Shown: piece after piece, positions 56,098-64,000 of the stretch
Layout: each line of letters starts with the position of its first letter
How positions within the stretch are numbered: position 1 is the first letter of the stretch
From: Acidobacteriota bacterium
GTDB taxonomy: Bacteria; Acidobacteriota; Blastocatellia; Pyrinomonadales; Pyrinomonadaceae
DNA: 64,000 nt
Reading direction: 5' to 3'
Assembly (NCBI GenBank): GCA_020199835.1
Contig: JAIVJV010000003.1
Span: 62,001 to 126,000 of the forward strand
Made by a program: the position numbers and the translations under genes
Notes under the pieces: model-generated
Database searches by the model: none
What the model was told of the DNA's origin: nothing
Seen by the model: only the letters and a program-made list of their open reading frames with translations

Positions 56098-57537
56098 GTG
56101 AACCCACCGCTCGACATGAACAAGGAAGACTTTCGCCGATTCGGTCACGAGCTGATCGACTGGATTGCGGACTACTTCGATCGCATCGACGACCTGCCCG
56201 TGCTCGCGGCCATCGAGCCGGGAGACTTGAAAGCGCAGTTACCAAACGCGCCGCCGGAACAGGGCGAGCCGATGGAACGGATCATGGCGGACGTCGACCG
56301 ACTCATCGTGCCCGCGCTCACGCACTGGAGTCATCCCTCGTTCTTTGCTTACTTCGCCACTTCGACTTCCGCGCCCGGGATTTTCGGCGAACTGTTGACG
56401 GCGGCTTTTGATAACAAGGCGATGTTGTGGCGCACGTCACCCGCTTCAACCGAACTCGAGGAAGTGACGCTCGACTGGCTGCGGCAAATGATGGGCCTCG
56501 ACAAGGGCTTGATCGGCATCATCTACGACACTGCTTCCGTGTCGAGCATGCACGCGATCGCCGCGGCGCGCGAAGGCGTCGAAAAACGCATTCGTGAAGA
56601 CGGCATGTCGGGACGAACCGATCTGCCGTTGTTGCGCGTGTACGTTTCCGAACAGGCGCATTCGTCCATTGAAAAAGCCGTGATCACACTCGGGTTGGGC
56701 CAACGAGGATTGCGCAAGATTCCGGTGGACAGTGAGTTTCGCATGGATGCGCGCGCGCTCGCGACGGCGATCGAAGAAGACATACGTGACGGATATTTGC
56801 CGTTCTGCATCGTCGCAACGGTTGGAACTACGTCAACGTCGAGCATCGATCCGATCCGCGAGATCATTCCCATCGGCGAAGAGCATGCGATGTGGCTGCA
56901 CGTCGACGCTGCTTACGCGGGTTCAGCCGCGATCGTGCCGGAGCTGAGAGCGATACTCGAGGGTTGCGAACGCGCTGATTCGATCGTGGTGAATCCGCAC
57001 AAGTGGCTGTTCACGCCGTTTGATTTGTCGGTGCTGTACTGCCGCCACATGGATTTGTTGAAGCGAGCGTTTTCGCTCGTGCCGGAATATCTACGCACGC
57101 CGGAACAAGAGAAGGTGCGCAGCGGATCGGATTACGGTATTCAGCTCGGGCGTCGCTTTCGCGCGCTGAAGTTGTGGATGGTTATTCGTTATTTTGGTCA
57201 CGAAGGTTTGGCGGCGCGCATTCGCGAACACGTGCGTTTAGCGGATCTGTTTGGGTCGTGGGTGGAGGCGTCGCCTGATTGGGAGTTGCTCGCGCCGCAT
57301 CCGCTGGCGTTGGTCTGTTTTCGCGCTTGCCCGGCGGGTGTGAAAGATCTGGACGCACTGAATGAAGCGATCATGCATGGAGTTAATGCGAGTGGGCGCG
57401 CGTTGCTGTCGCACACGCGGTTGAACGACAATTTGACGTTGCGGTTGTCGATTGGAAACATTCGCACGACGGAGAAGCACGTGCGGCAGGTGTGGGAGTT
57501 GTTGAACCACGAATTAAGGAAGAACAATGAATATTAA
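56098..57537 (+). CDS. Pyridoxal-dependent decarboxylase (aromatic-L-amino-acid decarboxylase family)
   Basis: Group II PLP decarboxylase removing CO2 from an aromatic or related amino acid. HWSHPSFFAYFATSTSAPG, WRTSPASTELEEVTLDWL, VATVGTTSTSSIDPI, WLHVDAAYAGSAAIVPE and the PLP lysine K302 in VVNPHKWLFTPFD are present. The aromatic-binding YFATSTS differs from the FPA/YYPA-type string of tryptophan/DOPA enzymes, so the substrate is open. Length 479 is normal. GTG start nine bases after TAAGAT (56084-56089) with no Shine-Dalgarno, so the message may be leaderless. Divergent from the Liv operon. Confidence 0.9.
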   Translation: MNPPLDMNKEDFRRFGHELIDWIADYFDRIDDLPVLAAIEPGDLKAQLPNAPPEQGEPMERIMADVDRLIVPALTHWSHPSFFAYFATSTSAPGIFGELLTAAFDNKAMLWRTSPASTELEEVTLDWLRQMMGLDKGLIGIIYDTASVSSMHAIAAAREGVEKRIREDGMSGRTDLPLLRVYVSEQAHSSIEKAVITLGLGQRGLRKIPVDSEFRMDARALATAIEEDIRDGYLPFCIVATVGTTSTSSIDPIREIIPIGEEHAMWLHVDAAYAGSAAIVPELRAILEGCERADSIVVNPHKWLFTPFDLSVLYCRHMDLLKRAFSLVPEYLRTPEQEKVRSGSDYGIQLGRRFRALKLWMVIRYFGHEGLAARIREHVRLADLFGSWVEASPDWELLAPHPLALVCFRACPAGVKDLDALNEAIMHGVNASGRALLSHTRLNDNLTLRLSIGNIRTTEKHVRQVWELLNHELRKNNEY

Positions 57538-58099
57538 GTCCTTGTACCAGATCGTGTTAGTTGTTGTATCCGTTTTATCCGTAGTTCAGACAAACACGGA
57601 TACGAAGACTTTCAGTGCTAACGGTCTCTCCTTCGACTACCCAAACGGCTGGGTCCTGCACGACGACACCAACTCCGACGCACAACAGCTAACACTCGCA
57701 CGTCCGAACAACGACGTTCAGATTCGCGTCTTCGTTCACAAAGGCCGCGTCGCGCCGGAAAAATTTCCCGACGCGAAAAAGGCGTTCATCGATCCGTACA
57801 TCGCCTCGACCATGAAGCAGTTCGTGGCGATGGGCGCGAAACCCGAGCAGTCCGCTGACAGTTCTGAAATCGGCGGTGTGAAAGCTGACGGTGTCAAGAT
57901 CGCGGCGAATTTAGGTGAGCCCGGCGCAGCGAAGATCTACTGGGCAACGTTGGGCCAGCGAGTGGTGATCCTGACCATCTTCGGCCCTGACCGCGAGATG
58001 AAGCAGTTCACACCGGTGTGGGACACGGTTCGCAGCACGCTGAAGGTTGAAGATAACTCCACGCCCAAACCAGCTCCAGCAGCATCACCAACGCCATGA
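57527..58099 (+). CDS. Small exported protein, DcrB/PsbP-like
   Basis: A 190-residue exported protein. A hydrophobic signal (about 8-21) is followed by TFSANGLSFDYPNGWVLHDD, a pattern of DcrB/PsbP-like domains, alternating strands and helices, a segment AAKIYWATLGQRVVILTIFG, and a Pro/Ala tail. Function is unknown. It starts within the last codons of the decarboxylase gene (11 bp overlap), and its stop overlaps the S9 peptidase start (ATGA), so the three are probably one operon. The signal-peptide codons contain the inverted repeat GTATCCGT/ACGGATAC. Confidence 0.7.
   Translation: MNIKSLYQIVLVVVSVLSVVQTNTDTKTFSANGLSFDYPNGWVLHDDTNSDAQQLTLARPNNDVQIRVFVHKGRVAPEKFPDAKKAFIDPYIASTMKQFVAMGAKPEQSADSSEIGGVKADGVKIAANLGEPGAAKIYWATLGQRVVILTIFGPDREMKQFTPVWDTVRSTLKVEDNSTPKPAPAASPTP
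57566..57603. repeat. Inverted repeat GTATCCGT/ACGGATAC in signal-peptide codons
   Basis: Arms at 57566-57573 and 57596-57603, with another TATCCGT copy between. The words match the ACACGGA/ATCCGTGT spacer repeats of this window. Here they encode the end of the signal peptide and the next residues. Confidence 0.55.
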
Positions 58100-60294
58100 G
58101 CAAACGCACCGTATCCGTTATATTCTGCTTCACTCTGACCGTACTCCTGGGCGCGTCAGCCGTGGCCCAACAGCGCCGCGCCATGACGCCGTCCGACATC
58201 CTGCGTGTCGCCAACGTCACGGACGCGCAGATCGCACCGCACGGCCAACTCGTCGTCTACACCGTCTCCTCAACCGAGGACGACAAGAATGTCAGCACGC
58301 TATTTCTCGTTCGCCTCGGTGCTGAGCCGTTCACTATCAACCCAATGCAGCCGCCGCAACGGCGCACCGTCCCTTACGTCGATTGGCCCGAGATTCGTTC
58401 ATCTCCGCGGCCGTTGCTCCCTTCCGGCTGGAACGCCTCAAATCCGCGCTGGTCGCCGGACGGCACCGCGATCGCCTTTTTCTCCAAACGCGACGATCAA
58501 GACGGACTCTGGGTCGTCAAACTCGATAAACCCGAACCGCGTTTCATCGCACCGATTCAATCGACCAACTTCTTCATCACCTACGCGGGGGAACCATTCG
58601 CGTGGTCGCCGGAGGGACGGCGCATCGCCTACATCTCCGCCAAAGACCAGGCCTCCGAACCGCGCGCGAACGATCCGCGCGTGATCGATCGCATCCAGTA
58701 CAAGTCGCGCACGTCATTTTCCGACAACCGCCGCACGCACGTCTGGCTCGTTGATGTCGATCGGCCGCAGCCGCAGCAACTCACATCCGGTCCGTTTTAC
58801 GATCACGCCGTCACATTCAGTCCGCGTGGCGACGAGATCGCGTTTCTCTCAAATCACGACCCCGATCCCGACGCCAACAACAACTCCGACATCTTCGCCG
58901 TCGACTTCAGCGCGACAACACGACAGATCACGCGGACGAAGGGTTGTGAGTTTGATCCAACGTGGTCGCCGGACGGAAAGCTGATCGCTTACACCGCGAC
59001 TCGCCGCGACATCACCACGATCGATAGCGTTGCGGAAGACGCGCATTTGTGGGTCATCCCGGCTGCCGGCGGCGCGGGCAAAGAACTCGCCACCGATCAG
59101 GATCGGCGCGTGCGCGATCCGCGCTGGGGCAGCGACAGCCGCACGATCTTTTATCTCGCGGGCGATCGCGGCTACACCACGATCTTCAAAACAACCATCG
59201 ACGGCGGCCGGGCGAGCCGCTTCTCGGTGTTTGTGCGTGACCATCAACTCGCGGGAGGATTCGATCTTGGCGAGTCGAAATTCCGCACCGAATCTCGTTC
59301 GCCGGAAGCATTGGCCCAACCGTTTCAGATCACTAGCTTCAGCTTCGCCAACAAAATGCGATCCGTCGTCTCGAACGGTATGCCTGTAATCGCACCGGCG
59401 ATGGTGCTGACGATGGGCCATGCGTTACGGCCCGCTGAAGTCTGGCTAAACATGGGCAGTCTGCCGATGGGCCGACTGACGGCGCACAACGATTCCCTTG
59501 TGCGATCGCTGAGGCTCGTGCCGCCCGAAGAGATTAGCTACACGAGCTTTGACGGCGCGCAGATCCAGGGCTGGCTGATGAAGCCGCCTTCGTGCAGTGA
59601 AGAGCGAAAGTGTCCGCTGATCCTGAGCGTGCATGGTGGACCACACGGCATGTACGGCTGGTCGTTCAATGCGTCTTTTCAGGTTTATGCGGCGCGTGGT
59701 TACGGCGTCCTTTATGTAAATCCGCGCGGCTCGAGCGGCTACGGGCAGAAGTTTTCCGACGGCACACTCAACGAGTGGGGCGGTGGCGATTATCGCGACC
59801 TGATGTTGGGCGTCGATGATGCGTTGAAGAAATACTCGTGGATCGACGGCAATCGACTCGGCGTGACCGGCGGCAGTTACGGCGGCTTCATGACAAACTG
59901 GATCATCACGCAGACGCCGCGTTTCCGTGGCGCAGTCGCGTCGGCGAGCGTGAGTAATTTGATCAGCTTCTACGCCACGTCGCTTTACCAGGATTTGATC
60001 CACGCGGAGTTTGGCGGATTTCCGTGGGACAACTTCGAGGCGTTATGGCACTGGTCACCGTTGCGCTACGTGCGACAGGCGCAAACGGCCACGCTTTTCC
60101 TTCACGGCGAGAACGACAACGACGTGCACATCACGCAGGCGGAAGAGATGTACATGGCGCTGAAACGGCGTGGCGTCGAGACAGTCCTCGTGCGTTATCC
60201 ACGCGAAGGTCATGGCCTGCGAGAGCCACGGCATCGAGTGGACGCACTCGAGCGCACGCTTAACTGGTTCGATCGTTTCGTGAAGGGTAGTTAG
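58096..60294 (+). CDS. S9 family peptidase (prolyl oligopeptidase/acylaminoacyl-peptidase type)
   Basis: Exported serine peptidase of 732 residues. Signal peptide to about residue 24 (LLGASAVAQ). The beta-propeller part (about 40-430) has TolB-like blades NPRWSPDGTAIAFFSKRDD, FAWSPEGRRIAYIS and FDPTWSPDGKLIAYTA. The alpha/beta-hydrolase domain holds the triad: S594 in GVTGGSYGGFM, D676 in GENDNDVHI and H706 in REGHGLREP, with the oxyanion strand SVHGGPHGMYGW. Its position after the decarboxylase and the DcrB-like protein suggests an operon for peptide or amino acid use. Substrate cannot be told. Confidence 0.93.
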   Translation: MSKRTVSVIFCFTLTVLLGASAVAQQRRAMTPSDILRVANVTDAQIAPHGQLVVYTVSSTEDDKNVSTLFLVRLGAEPFTINPMQPPQRRTVPYVDWPEIRSSPRPLLPSGWNASNPRWSPDGTAIAFFSKRDDQDGLWVVKLDKPEPRFIAPIQSTNFFITYAGEPFAWSPEGRRIAYISAKDQASEPRANDPRVIDRIQYKSRTSFSDNRRTHVWLVDVDRPQPQQLTSGPFYDHAVTFSPRGDEIAFLSNHDPDPDANNNSDIFAVDFSATTRQITRTKGCEFDPTWSPDGKLIAYTATRRDITTIDSVAEDAHLWVIPAAGGAGKELATDQDRRVRDPRWGSDSRTIFYLAGDRGYTTIFKTTIDGGRASRFSVFVRDHQLAGGFDLGESKFRTESRSPEALAQPFQITSFSFANKMRSVVSNGMPVIAPAMVLTMGHALRPAEVWLNMGSLPMGRLTAHNDSLVRSLRLVPPEEISYTSFDGAQIQGWLMKPPSCSEERKCPLILSVHGGPHGMYGWSFNASFQVYAARGYGVLYVNPRGSSGYGQKFSDGTLNEWGGGDYRDLMLGVDDALKKYSWIDGNRLGVTGGSYGGFMTNWIITQTPRFRGAVASASVSNLISFYATSLYQDLIHAEFGGFPWDNFEALWHWSPLRYVRQAQTATLFLHGENDNDVHITQAEEMYMALKRRGVETVLVRYPREGHGLREPRHRVDALERTLNWFDRFVKGS

Positions 60295-60641
60295 GTTACT
60301 ACTAAATGATCGGTGTCAACCGAATCACGCAGTTGTCCCTTCATCCGAGGGTCGCCGAACACGTACGTCATATTCGGCTCGTCGCGCGCCGGCGGTCTGC
60401 TGCAAGGTTCAAACGTATAGGTTTCGCTAATTTCGCGACACACCTCGGACGCTACGGGAGTGAGATAAACGATCCATTTATCGTGCTCGCCATCGCCCGG
60501 ACCTTCAGTAGCATGAAACATGGCGAAACCCTGCGGCTCGCCGGCACGGCGATAACAATCCCACGCGATTTCTCCGATCTTCACCATATCGGGTGAGATT
60601 TCCTGCGTAAATGGGAGCACGATTCGATTCCACGAAGACAT
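60291..60641 (-). CDS. Hypothetical protein
   Basis: A 116-residue protein, family not recognised. Starts MSSWNRIVLPFTQEISPDMV, then helix EIAWDCYRRAG, strands FAMFHAT and KWIVYLTPVASEVC and a His/Cys-poor remainder; three Cys at about 31, 72 and 83. No signal or membrane segment. ATG at 60641 has AAAAGG eleven bases upstream; GTG at 60650 is also in frame. The 3' end overlaps the convergent S9 peptidase gene by four bases. Residues WDCYRRAGEPQGF and VASEVCREISETY could be recognised by profile searches; I cannot name it. Confidence 0.6.
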   Translation of the reverse strand: MSSWNRIVLPFTQEISPDMVKIGEIAWDCYRRAGEPQGFAMFHATEGPGDGEHDKWIVYLTPVASEVCREISETYTFEPCSRPPARDEPNMTYVFGDPRMKGQLRDSVDTDHLVVT

Positions 60642-60802
60642 AAAGACCACATCCTTTTCGAGATTAAGGGAGTTGAGTATTTACGTGTCGGACGGACCCT
60701 TCATTACAGAATCATGCCGTGTAGTGTCAAGCTTCTTTTATTGGCCTATTTTGTTGTCGGCTGGTTCATTCAGCGAGGCGCGGGGTAAGATGTGCCGGTC
60801 CA

Positions 60803-61210
60803 GTGATAAAAGATTCTCAACAGATCAAGCAGGTGCTACGCCGTTGTTTACGGCTGCTCTGTCCCGCGTGTGGCAAGTCCCGGATCGTTGCGCAACCGTT
60901 CCGCATCCGGCACCACTGCCCTGACTGCATGGCGCTGTTCAAGCGTGAGGACGGGTTTTTTGTGGGGGCGATCCTCGCAAACGTGGTAACTACGGAGTTT
61001 GCGATCCTGTTGATCTGCTTCTTTTGTCTTTTGATTCTGGGCACTAATTACCAGAGCGTTTTGGTGGTGCTCTTCATAATGGCGCTGATTTTTCCCGTCG
61101 CCTTTTATCACCACAGTTGGAGTTTGTGGCTGGGTTTTGACTACATCGTTGAGTCGCTGCCGAAGTACAACCCCTTCTCACGCTATGAAAGCGGCAAGGA
61201 ACGCCAATAG
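60803..61210 (+). CDS. DUF983 family protein
   Basis: A 135-residue small membrane protein. Cys pairs LLCPACGKSRIV and HHCPDCMALFKREDGFFVG form the zinc-ribbon-like motif of DUF983; two helices (about 55-80 and 85-105) follow. GTG start with TAAGAT at 60786-60791 just 11 bases before and no Shine-Dalgarno. DUF983 genes often occur near respiratory genes; none is present here. It precedes the long leader of RNase E/G. Confidence 0.85.
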   Translation: MIKDSQQIKQVLRRCLRLLCPACGKSRIVAQPFRIRHHCPDCMALFKREDGFFVGAILANVVTTEFAILLICFFCLLILGTNYQSVLVVLFIMALIFPVAFYHHSWSLWLGFDYIVESLPKYNPFSRYESGKERQ

Positions 61211-61524
61211 ATTAGCGTTTCGCGGATATTGATAACTTGGGGTATACTCCCGGGAACCAGGTCCAGAGCACACGCTCGAGCGTTATTGCTTGGTAAGCTG
61301 CATGTGCTCCCTGTAATGCATCTCGGCCCCAGACCCGGCGGCTAGTCAGGTTTTCTGTTGAGAGAAAAAATTTGTTGTCGTGCTGCGGAAGATTGTGATC
61401 CGCGTGCGACCCGTGTTGCGCCACAAACGGCGCACCGCTTCCAAACCATCCGCACTTGGTCCCGCGGAAACTGGTCTCAACCCCGGTTTCGTGGGCGACC
61501 AACCATTCCTAGAAAAGGCAAGCA
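61211..61524 (+). other. Long structured leader of the RNase E/G gene
   Basis: 314 bp without a gene. A -10-like TATACT is at 61243-61248. Downstream, GAGCACA (61266-61272) pairs with TGTGCTC (61303-61309) and encloses the palindrome CGCTCGAGCG (61273-61282) and a GCTT-GGT-AAGC hairpin (61288-61298), which together fit a three-way junction. The remainder up to AAAAGG before the ATG is GC-rich and unstructured to the eye. RNase E of E. coli controls itself through its own leader; a similar role here is inferred. Confidence 0.5.
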
Positions 61525-64000
61525 ATGTCAAAACAATTAATCGTGAGCGTCAATGGACGCGAGAAGAAGATTGCGATCATCGAGGATGATAAGGTCACAG
61601 AGTTTTATATCGAACGTGGAGAGCAGCATCAGGGAATAGTCGGAAACATTTACAAGGGCCGCGTGATGCGCGTGCTTCCCGGAATGCAGTCCGCTTTCGT
61701 AGACATCGGTCTCGAACGCGACGCGTTTCTCTACGTTTCTGATTTCTTCGATGAAGAAGAAGAGTTTGAACGAATCGTTATCGACAAGTCGAAGAAAGGC
61801 ACACCCGACGCCGAGCATGCCGCTGCTGAAGAAGTGGCTCTCAATCGCGTCGAACGCGAACAGCGCATCGACGCCACGCAGGAACGCGCCGAACCTTTAC
61901 GCCCCGAGCCTTTAGCGGTCGAAACCCCAGTCGCGGCGGAAGCCCAAGACACGACTGAAGCGGGGCGCCGTCGCGGACGCCGTGGCCGCCGTCGCAGCCG
62001 TTGGGAAAAAGGCGATGAGCCCACGACGACTGCTCCCGAGACGCAGCCGCGATTCGACATTCCCGATACGCCGTTCGTCGCCGGTGATCCATCGATCGAA
62101 CGCATCGTTGACGAAGAAGAAAGTGCAGCCGTGAACGGCGAGATGTTCAAAGACGCGCGGCTTCAGGAACGTATCTTCGATCAGATTCACGCCGTCGAGT
62201 TCAACATGGAAGACGACTTTCGTACTGCGGAAGTTGGTTCGTTACTTCCGAGCGGCTTCGGCACCGACTCGTTCGAACGCGTTGACGATGGCAGCGAAGA
62301 CGTAGGTGAACCGATCCGTACCGAACGGCGTCTGCCTGAAGCGCACGTTTCGAGTTTTGTTGACGACGTGAGTGACGACACGCTGCGTCGCATGGAGTTT
62401 CAACGCATCAGCGACGACGAAGAAGAAGCGATGACGCCGCAAGTTACCCCCAGCAAACGCGCGCGCAAAGCCGCACCCGCGAAGAAACGTCCTGCGAAAG
62501 CAGCGACCAAGACTGCAAGCGCAAGCAAGAAGAAAGCAGCGACCAAGAAACCCGCGAAGAAGCGCGGCGCTGCGAGTGCGAATGAAGAGAGCGCGGGCGG
62601 CGATGAAGGCAGTTACGGAGACTCGGAAGCGCGCATGAGTGAAGGCCAGTCGCGCGGTGAGTTTGCCACGCGTCGTGGCGGACGGCGCCGGCGTCGGTCC
62701 AGCAAAAACAAACCAGCCGGAACCGCGCCGGCTGACCAGGAGACCGCGATTCCGACCGACGGGCTCGACGACGACGGCGATCAAGGACAGTTTTTCGAGG
62801 CGCCGGAAGAGATCGAGGTTCCGCAACCAACAACAACAACACCACCACCGCCGCCGCCTGCTGCGAGCGATCATCCACGCCCGCGTGGCGGACGCGAGCA
62901 GCGTCGAGATCAGCGCCCGCACCGCAGCCAGCGACGCGAACGCCATCAACCGGCGATCACCGACCTGTTAGACGAAGGCCAGGAGATCCTGGTCCAGATC
63001 GCGAAAGAGCCGATTGCCAAGAAGGGCGCGCGCATCACTTCGCATATCGCGCTGCCGGGACGTTTTCTCGTATACATGCCGACGGTCGAGCACGTCGGTG
63101 TGTCGCGCAAGATCGAGTCAGACAGCGAACGTCATCGCTTGCGCAAGTTGATCCAGACGCTTCGCGCTGAAGAAGACATTCCGTCAGGTGGTTTTATCGT
63201 CCGCACGGCGGGCGTTGGTATTAGTGAAAAAGATCTGCGCGAGGACGTGCGGTATCTCGTCCGTACCTGGCTCGATATTCGAGCTTCGGCAGAGAAAGCT
63301 AAAGCGGCGGCGCTGGTCCATAAAGATCTGGATCTGGTGCAGCGGCTGCTGCGCGATCAGTTGTCAGAGGATTTCGAATCGATTCGCGTGGACTCCGAAG
63401 AGGAATACCAGGCGATCGTGGAGTTTATTAATCGCATTCAGCCGCGGCTGGTGAGACGCGTGAAGCTCTACACGAAAGAGCGGCCGATTCTCGAAGAGTA
63501 CGGCGTGCAGACCGAGATCGATAAAGCGATCAAGCCGCGTGTGTGGCTGAAATCGGGCGGTTATCTCGTGATTAACCAGACGGAAGCGCTGGTCGCGATT
63601 GACGTCAACACGGGCAAGTTCGTCGGACGCGGCAGCGGACGTCTCGAAGACACGATCACGCGCACGAACCTCGAGGCAGTCGATGAGATCGTCAGGCAGA
63701 TTCGTTTGCGCGACCTCGGCGGCATCATCGTGCTGGATCTGATCGACATGGAAGAACGTCGCAACCGGACGAGAGTGATGCAGGCATTGCAGGAAGCGTT
63801 GCGCAACGACAAGTCGCCGACGAAAGTGCTTTCGTTCAACGACTTCGGCCTTGTGATCATGACGCGCAAGCGCGTGAAGCAATCGCTGGAGCGGACGCTG
63901 TGTTCGCCATGTCCGTATTGCCAGGGCGGTGGTTTGGTGAAGTCGCCACAGACGATCTGCTACGAGTTGCTGGAACATGCGCGCAGCCTGGCGAGAGACA
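61525..64000 (+). CDS. Ribonuclease E/G with large insertion in the S1 domain (3' end outside window)
   Basis: Endoribonuclease of mRNA decay and rRNA maturation. The S1 domain starts GIVGNIYKGRVMRVLPGMQSAF (quoted in part) and breaks off at LYVSDFFD (about residue 75). It resumes at ITDLLDEGQEILVQIAKEP (about 478). Between are some 400 disordered residues: acidic clusters, Arg-rich GRRRGRRGRRRSRW, histone-like KKAATKKPAKKR and RGGRRRRRSS. The catalytic part has AIDVNTGKFVGRG (D693), VLDLIDMEERRN (D738) and the zinc-link CPYC at C796/C799. In E. coli the equivalent S1 loop is only about 18 residues. The protein is cut by the window end after 825 residues, so C-terminal extent is unknown. Confidence 0.95.
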   Translation, partial: MSKQLIVSVNGREKKIAIIEDDKVTEFYIERGEQHQGIVGNIYKGRVMRVLPGMQSAFVDIGLERDAFLYVSDFFDEEEEFERIVIDKSKKGTPDAEHAAAEEVALNRVEREQRIDATQERAEPLRPEPLAVETPVAAEAQDTTEAGRRRGRRGRRRSRWEKGDEPTTTAPETQPRFDIPDTPFVAGDPSIERIVDEEESAAVNGEMFKDARLQERIFDQIHAVEFNMEDDFRTAEVGSLLPSGFGTDSFERVDDGSEDVGEPIRTERRLPEAHVSSFVDDVSDDTLRRMEFQRISDDEEEAMTPQVTPSKRARKAAPAKKRPAKAATKTASASKKKAATKKPAKKRGAASANEESAGGDEGSYGDSEARMSEGQSRGEFATRRGGRRRRRSSKNKPAGTAPADQETAIPTDGLDDDGDQGQFFEAPEEIEVPQPTTTTPPPPPPAASDHPRPRGGREQRRDQRPHRSQRRERHQPAITDLLDEGQEILVQIAKEPIAKKGARITSHIALPGRFLVYMPTVEHVGVSRKIESDSERHRLRKLIQTLRAEEDIPSGGFIVRTAGVGISEKDLREDVRYLVRTWLDIRASAEKAKAAALVHKDLDLVQRLLRDQLSEDFESIRVDSEEEYQAIVEFINRIQPRLVRRVKLYTKERPILEEYGVQTEIDKAIKPRVWLKSGGYLVINQTEALVAIDVNTGKFVGRGSGRLEDTITRTNLEAVDEIVRQIRLRDLGGIIVLDLIDMEERRNRTRVMQALQEALRNDKSPTKVLSFNDFGLVIMTRKRVKQSLERTLCSPCPYCQGGGLVKSPQTICYELLEHARSLARD

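Noticed and set aside
60673..60924. 83-codon frame overlapping the DUF983 gene
   Set aside because: Different frame from the DUF983 protein, no motif; the zinc-ribbon Cys pairs are in the other frame.

Overview
The window is a dense, roughly 57-58% GC bacterial chromosome segment with no rRNA, recognisable tRNA, CRISPR array, prophage or intact insertion sequence. Several traits suggest Acidobacteriota, probably near Blastocatellia/Pyrinomonadaceae. These are the secreted BNR/VPS10-like proteins, S9 peptidases, tandem MacB-type permeases, zinc-ribbon/FHA/kinase proteins, a Streptomyces-type phosphofructokinase and short inverted-repeat families between genes. This placement is inferred from gene content, not from a marker-gene tree.

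Layout. 1-9 kb, mostly minus strand: a biotin carboxylase lacking its N-terminus, a DUF3592 protein, a zinc-ribbon membrane protein with a pseudopilin-like tail, a CDP-alcohol phosphatidyltransferase, GreA and phosphofructokinase. The F1 ATPase pair atpD-atpC lies on plus; pdxJ and a dolichyl-phosphate-type glycosyltransferase follow on minus. 9-22.5 kb: an S41 protease, a secreted unknown, a large BNR-repeat protein, RlmI, a methylmalonyl-CoA mutase-type large subunit, a Tat-exported polysaccharide deacetylase, a decayed TonB-like gene, the ATPase pair OppD/OppF without permeases, and a Yip1-like membrane protein. 22.5-30 kb, minus: an efflux operon of one HlyD/MacA adaptor, one ATPase and four MacB-type permeases. 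30.3-36.8 kb, plus: a phospho-signalling block with zinc-ribbon/FHA, zinc-ribbon/kinase/FHA, RDD and FHA/GAF/PP2C proteins, then a sigma factor overlapping a membrane-anchored kinase. 36.8-41.7 kb: mixed small genes, including VOC, lipoprotein, glycosylasparaginase, lone PolX-type helix-hairpin-helix and exported hemerythrin proteins.

41.7-50 kb is an arginine operon read on minus: argR-argG-(P-loop protein)-argC-argD-argF'-argB, with argH divergent across two tandem ARG boxes. The carbamoyltransferase is of the N-acyl-ornithine type, with Thr where known acetyl- and succinyl-specific enzymes carry Glu or Pro. The P-loop protein is translationally coupled to argG and argC and has no known role. 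49.9-56 kb is a complete branched-chain amino acid (Liv) transporter with a substrate-binding protein at each end. 56-64 kb holds an aromatic amino acid decarboxylase, a small exported protein, an S9 peptidase, two small proteins and an RNase E/G with a long basic disordered insertion inside its S1 domain, cut by the window end.

The strongest leads are the arginine operon (possible succinylated intermediates and an unassigned ATPase), the four-permease efflux operon, the sigma-kinase pair, the structured leader and S1 insertion of RNase E/G, and inverted-repeat families that also intrude into gene ends, signal-peptide codons and argH.
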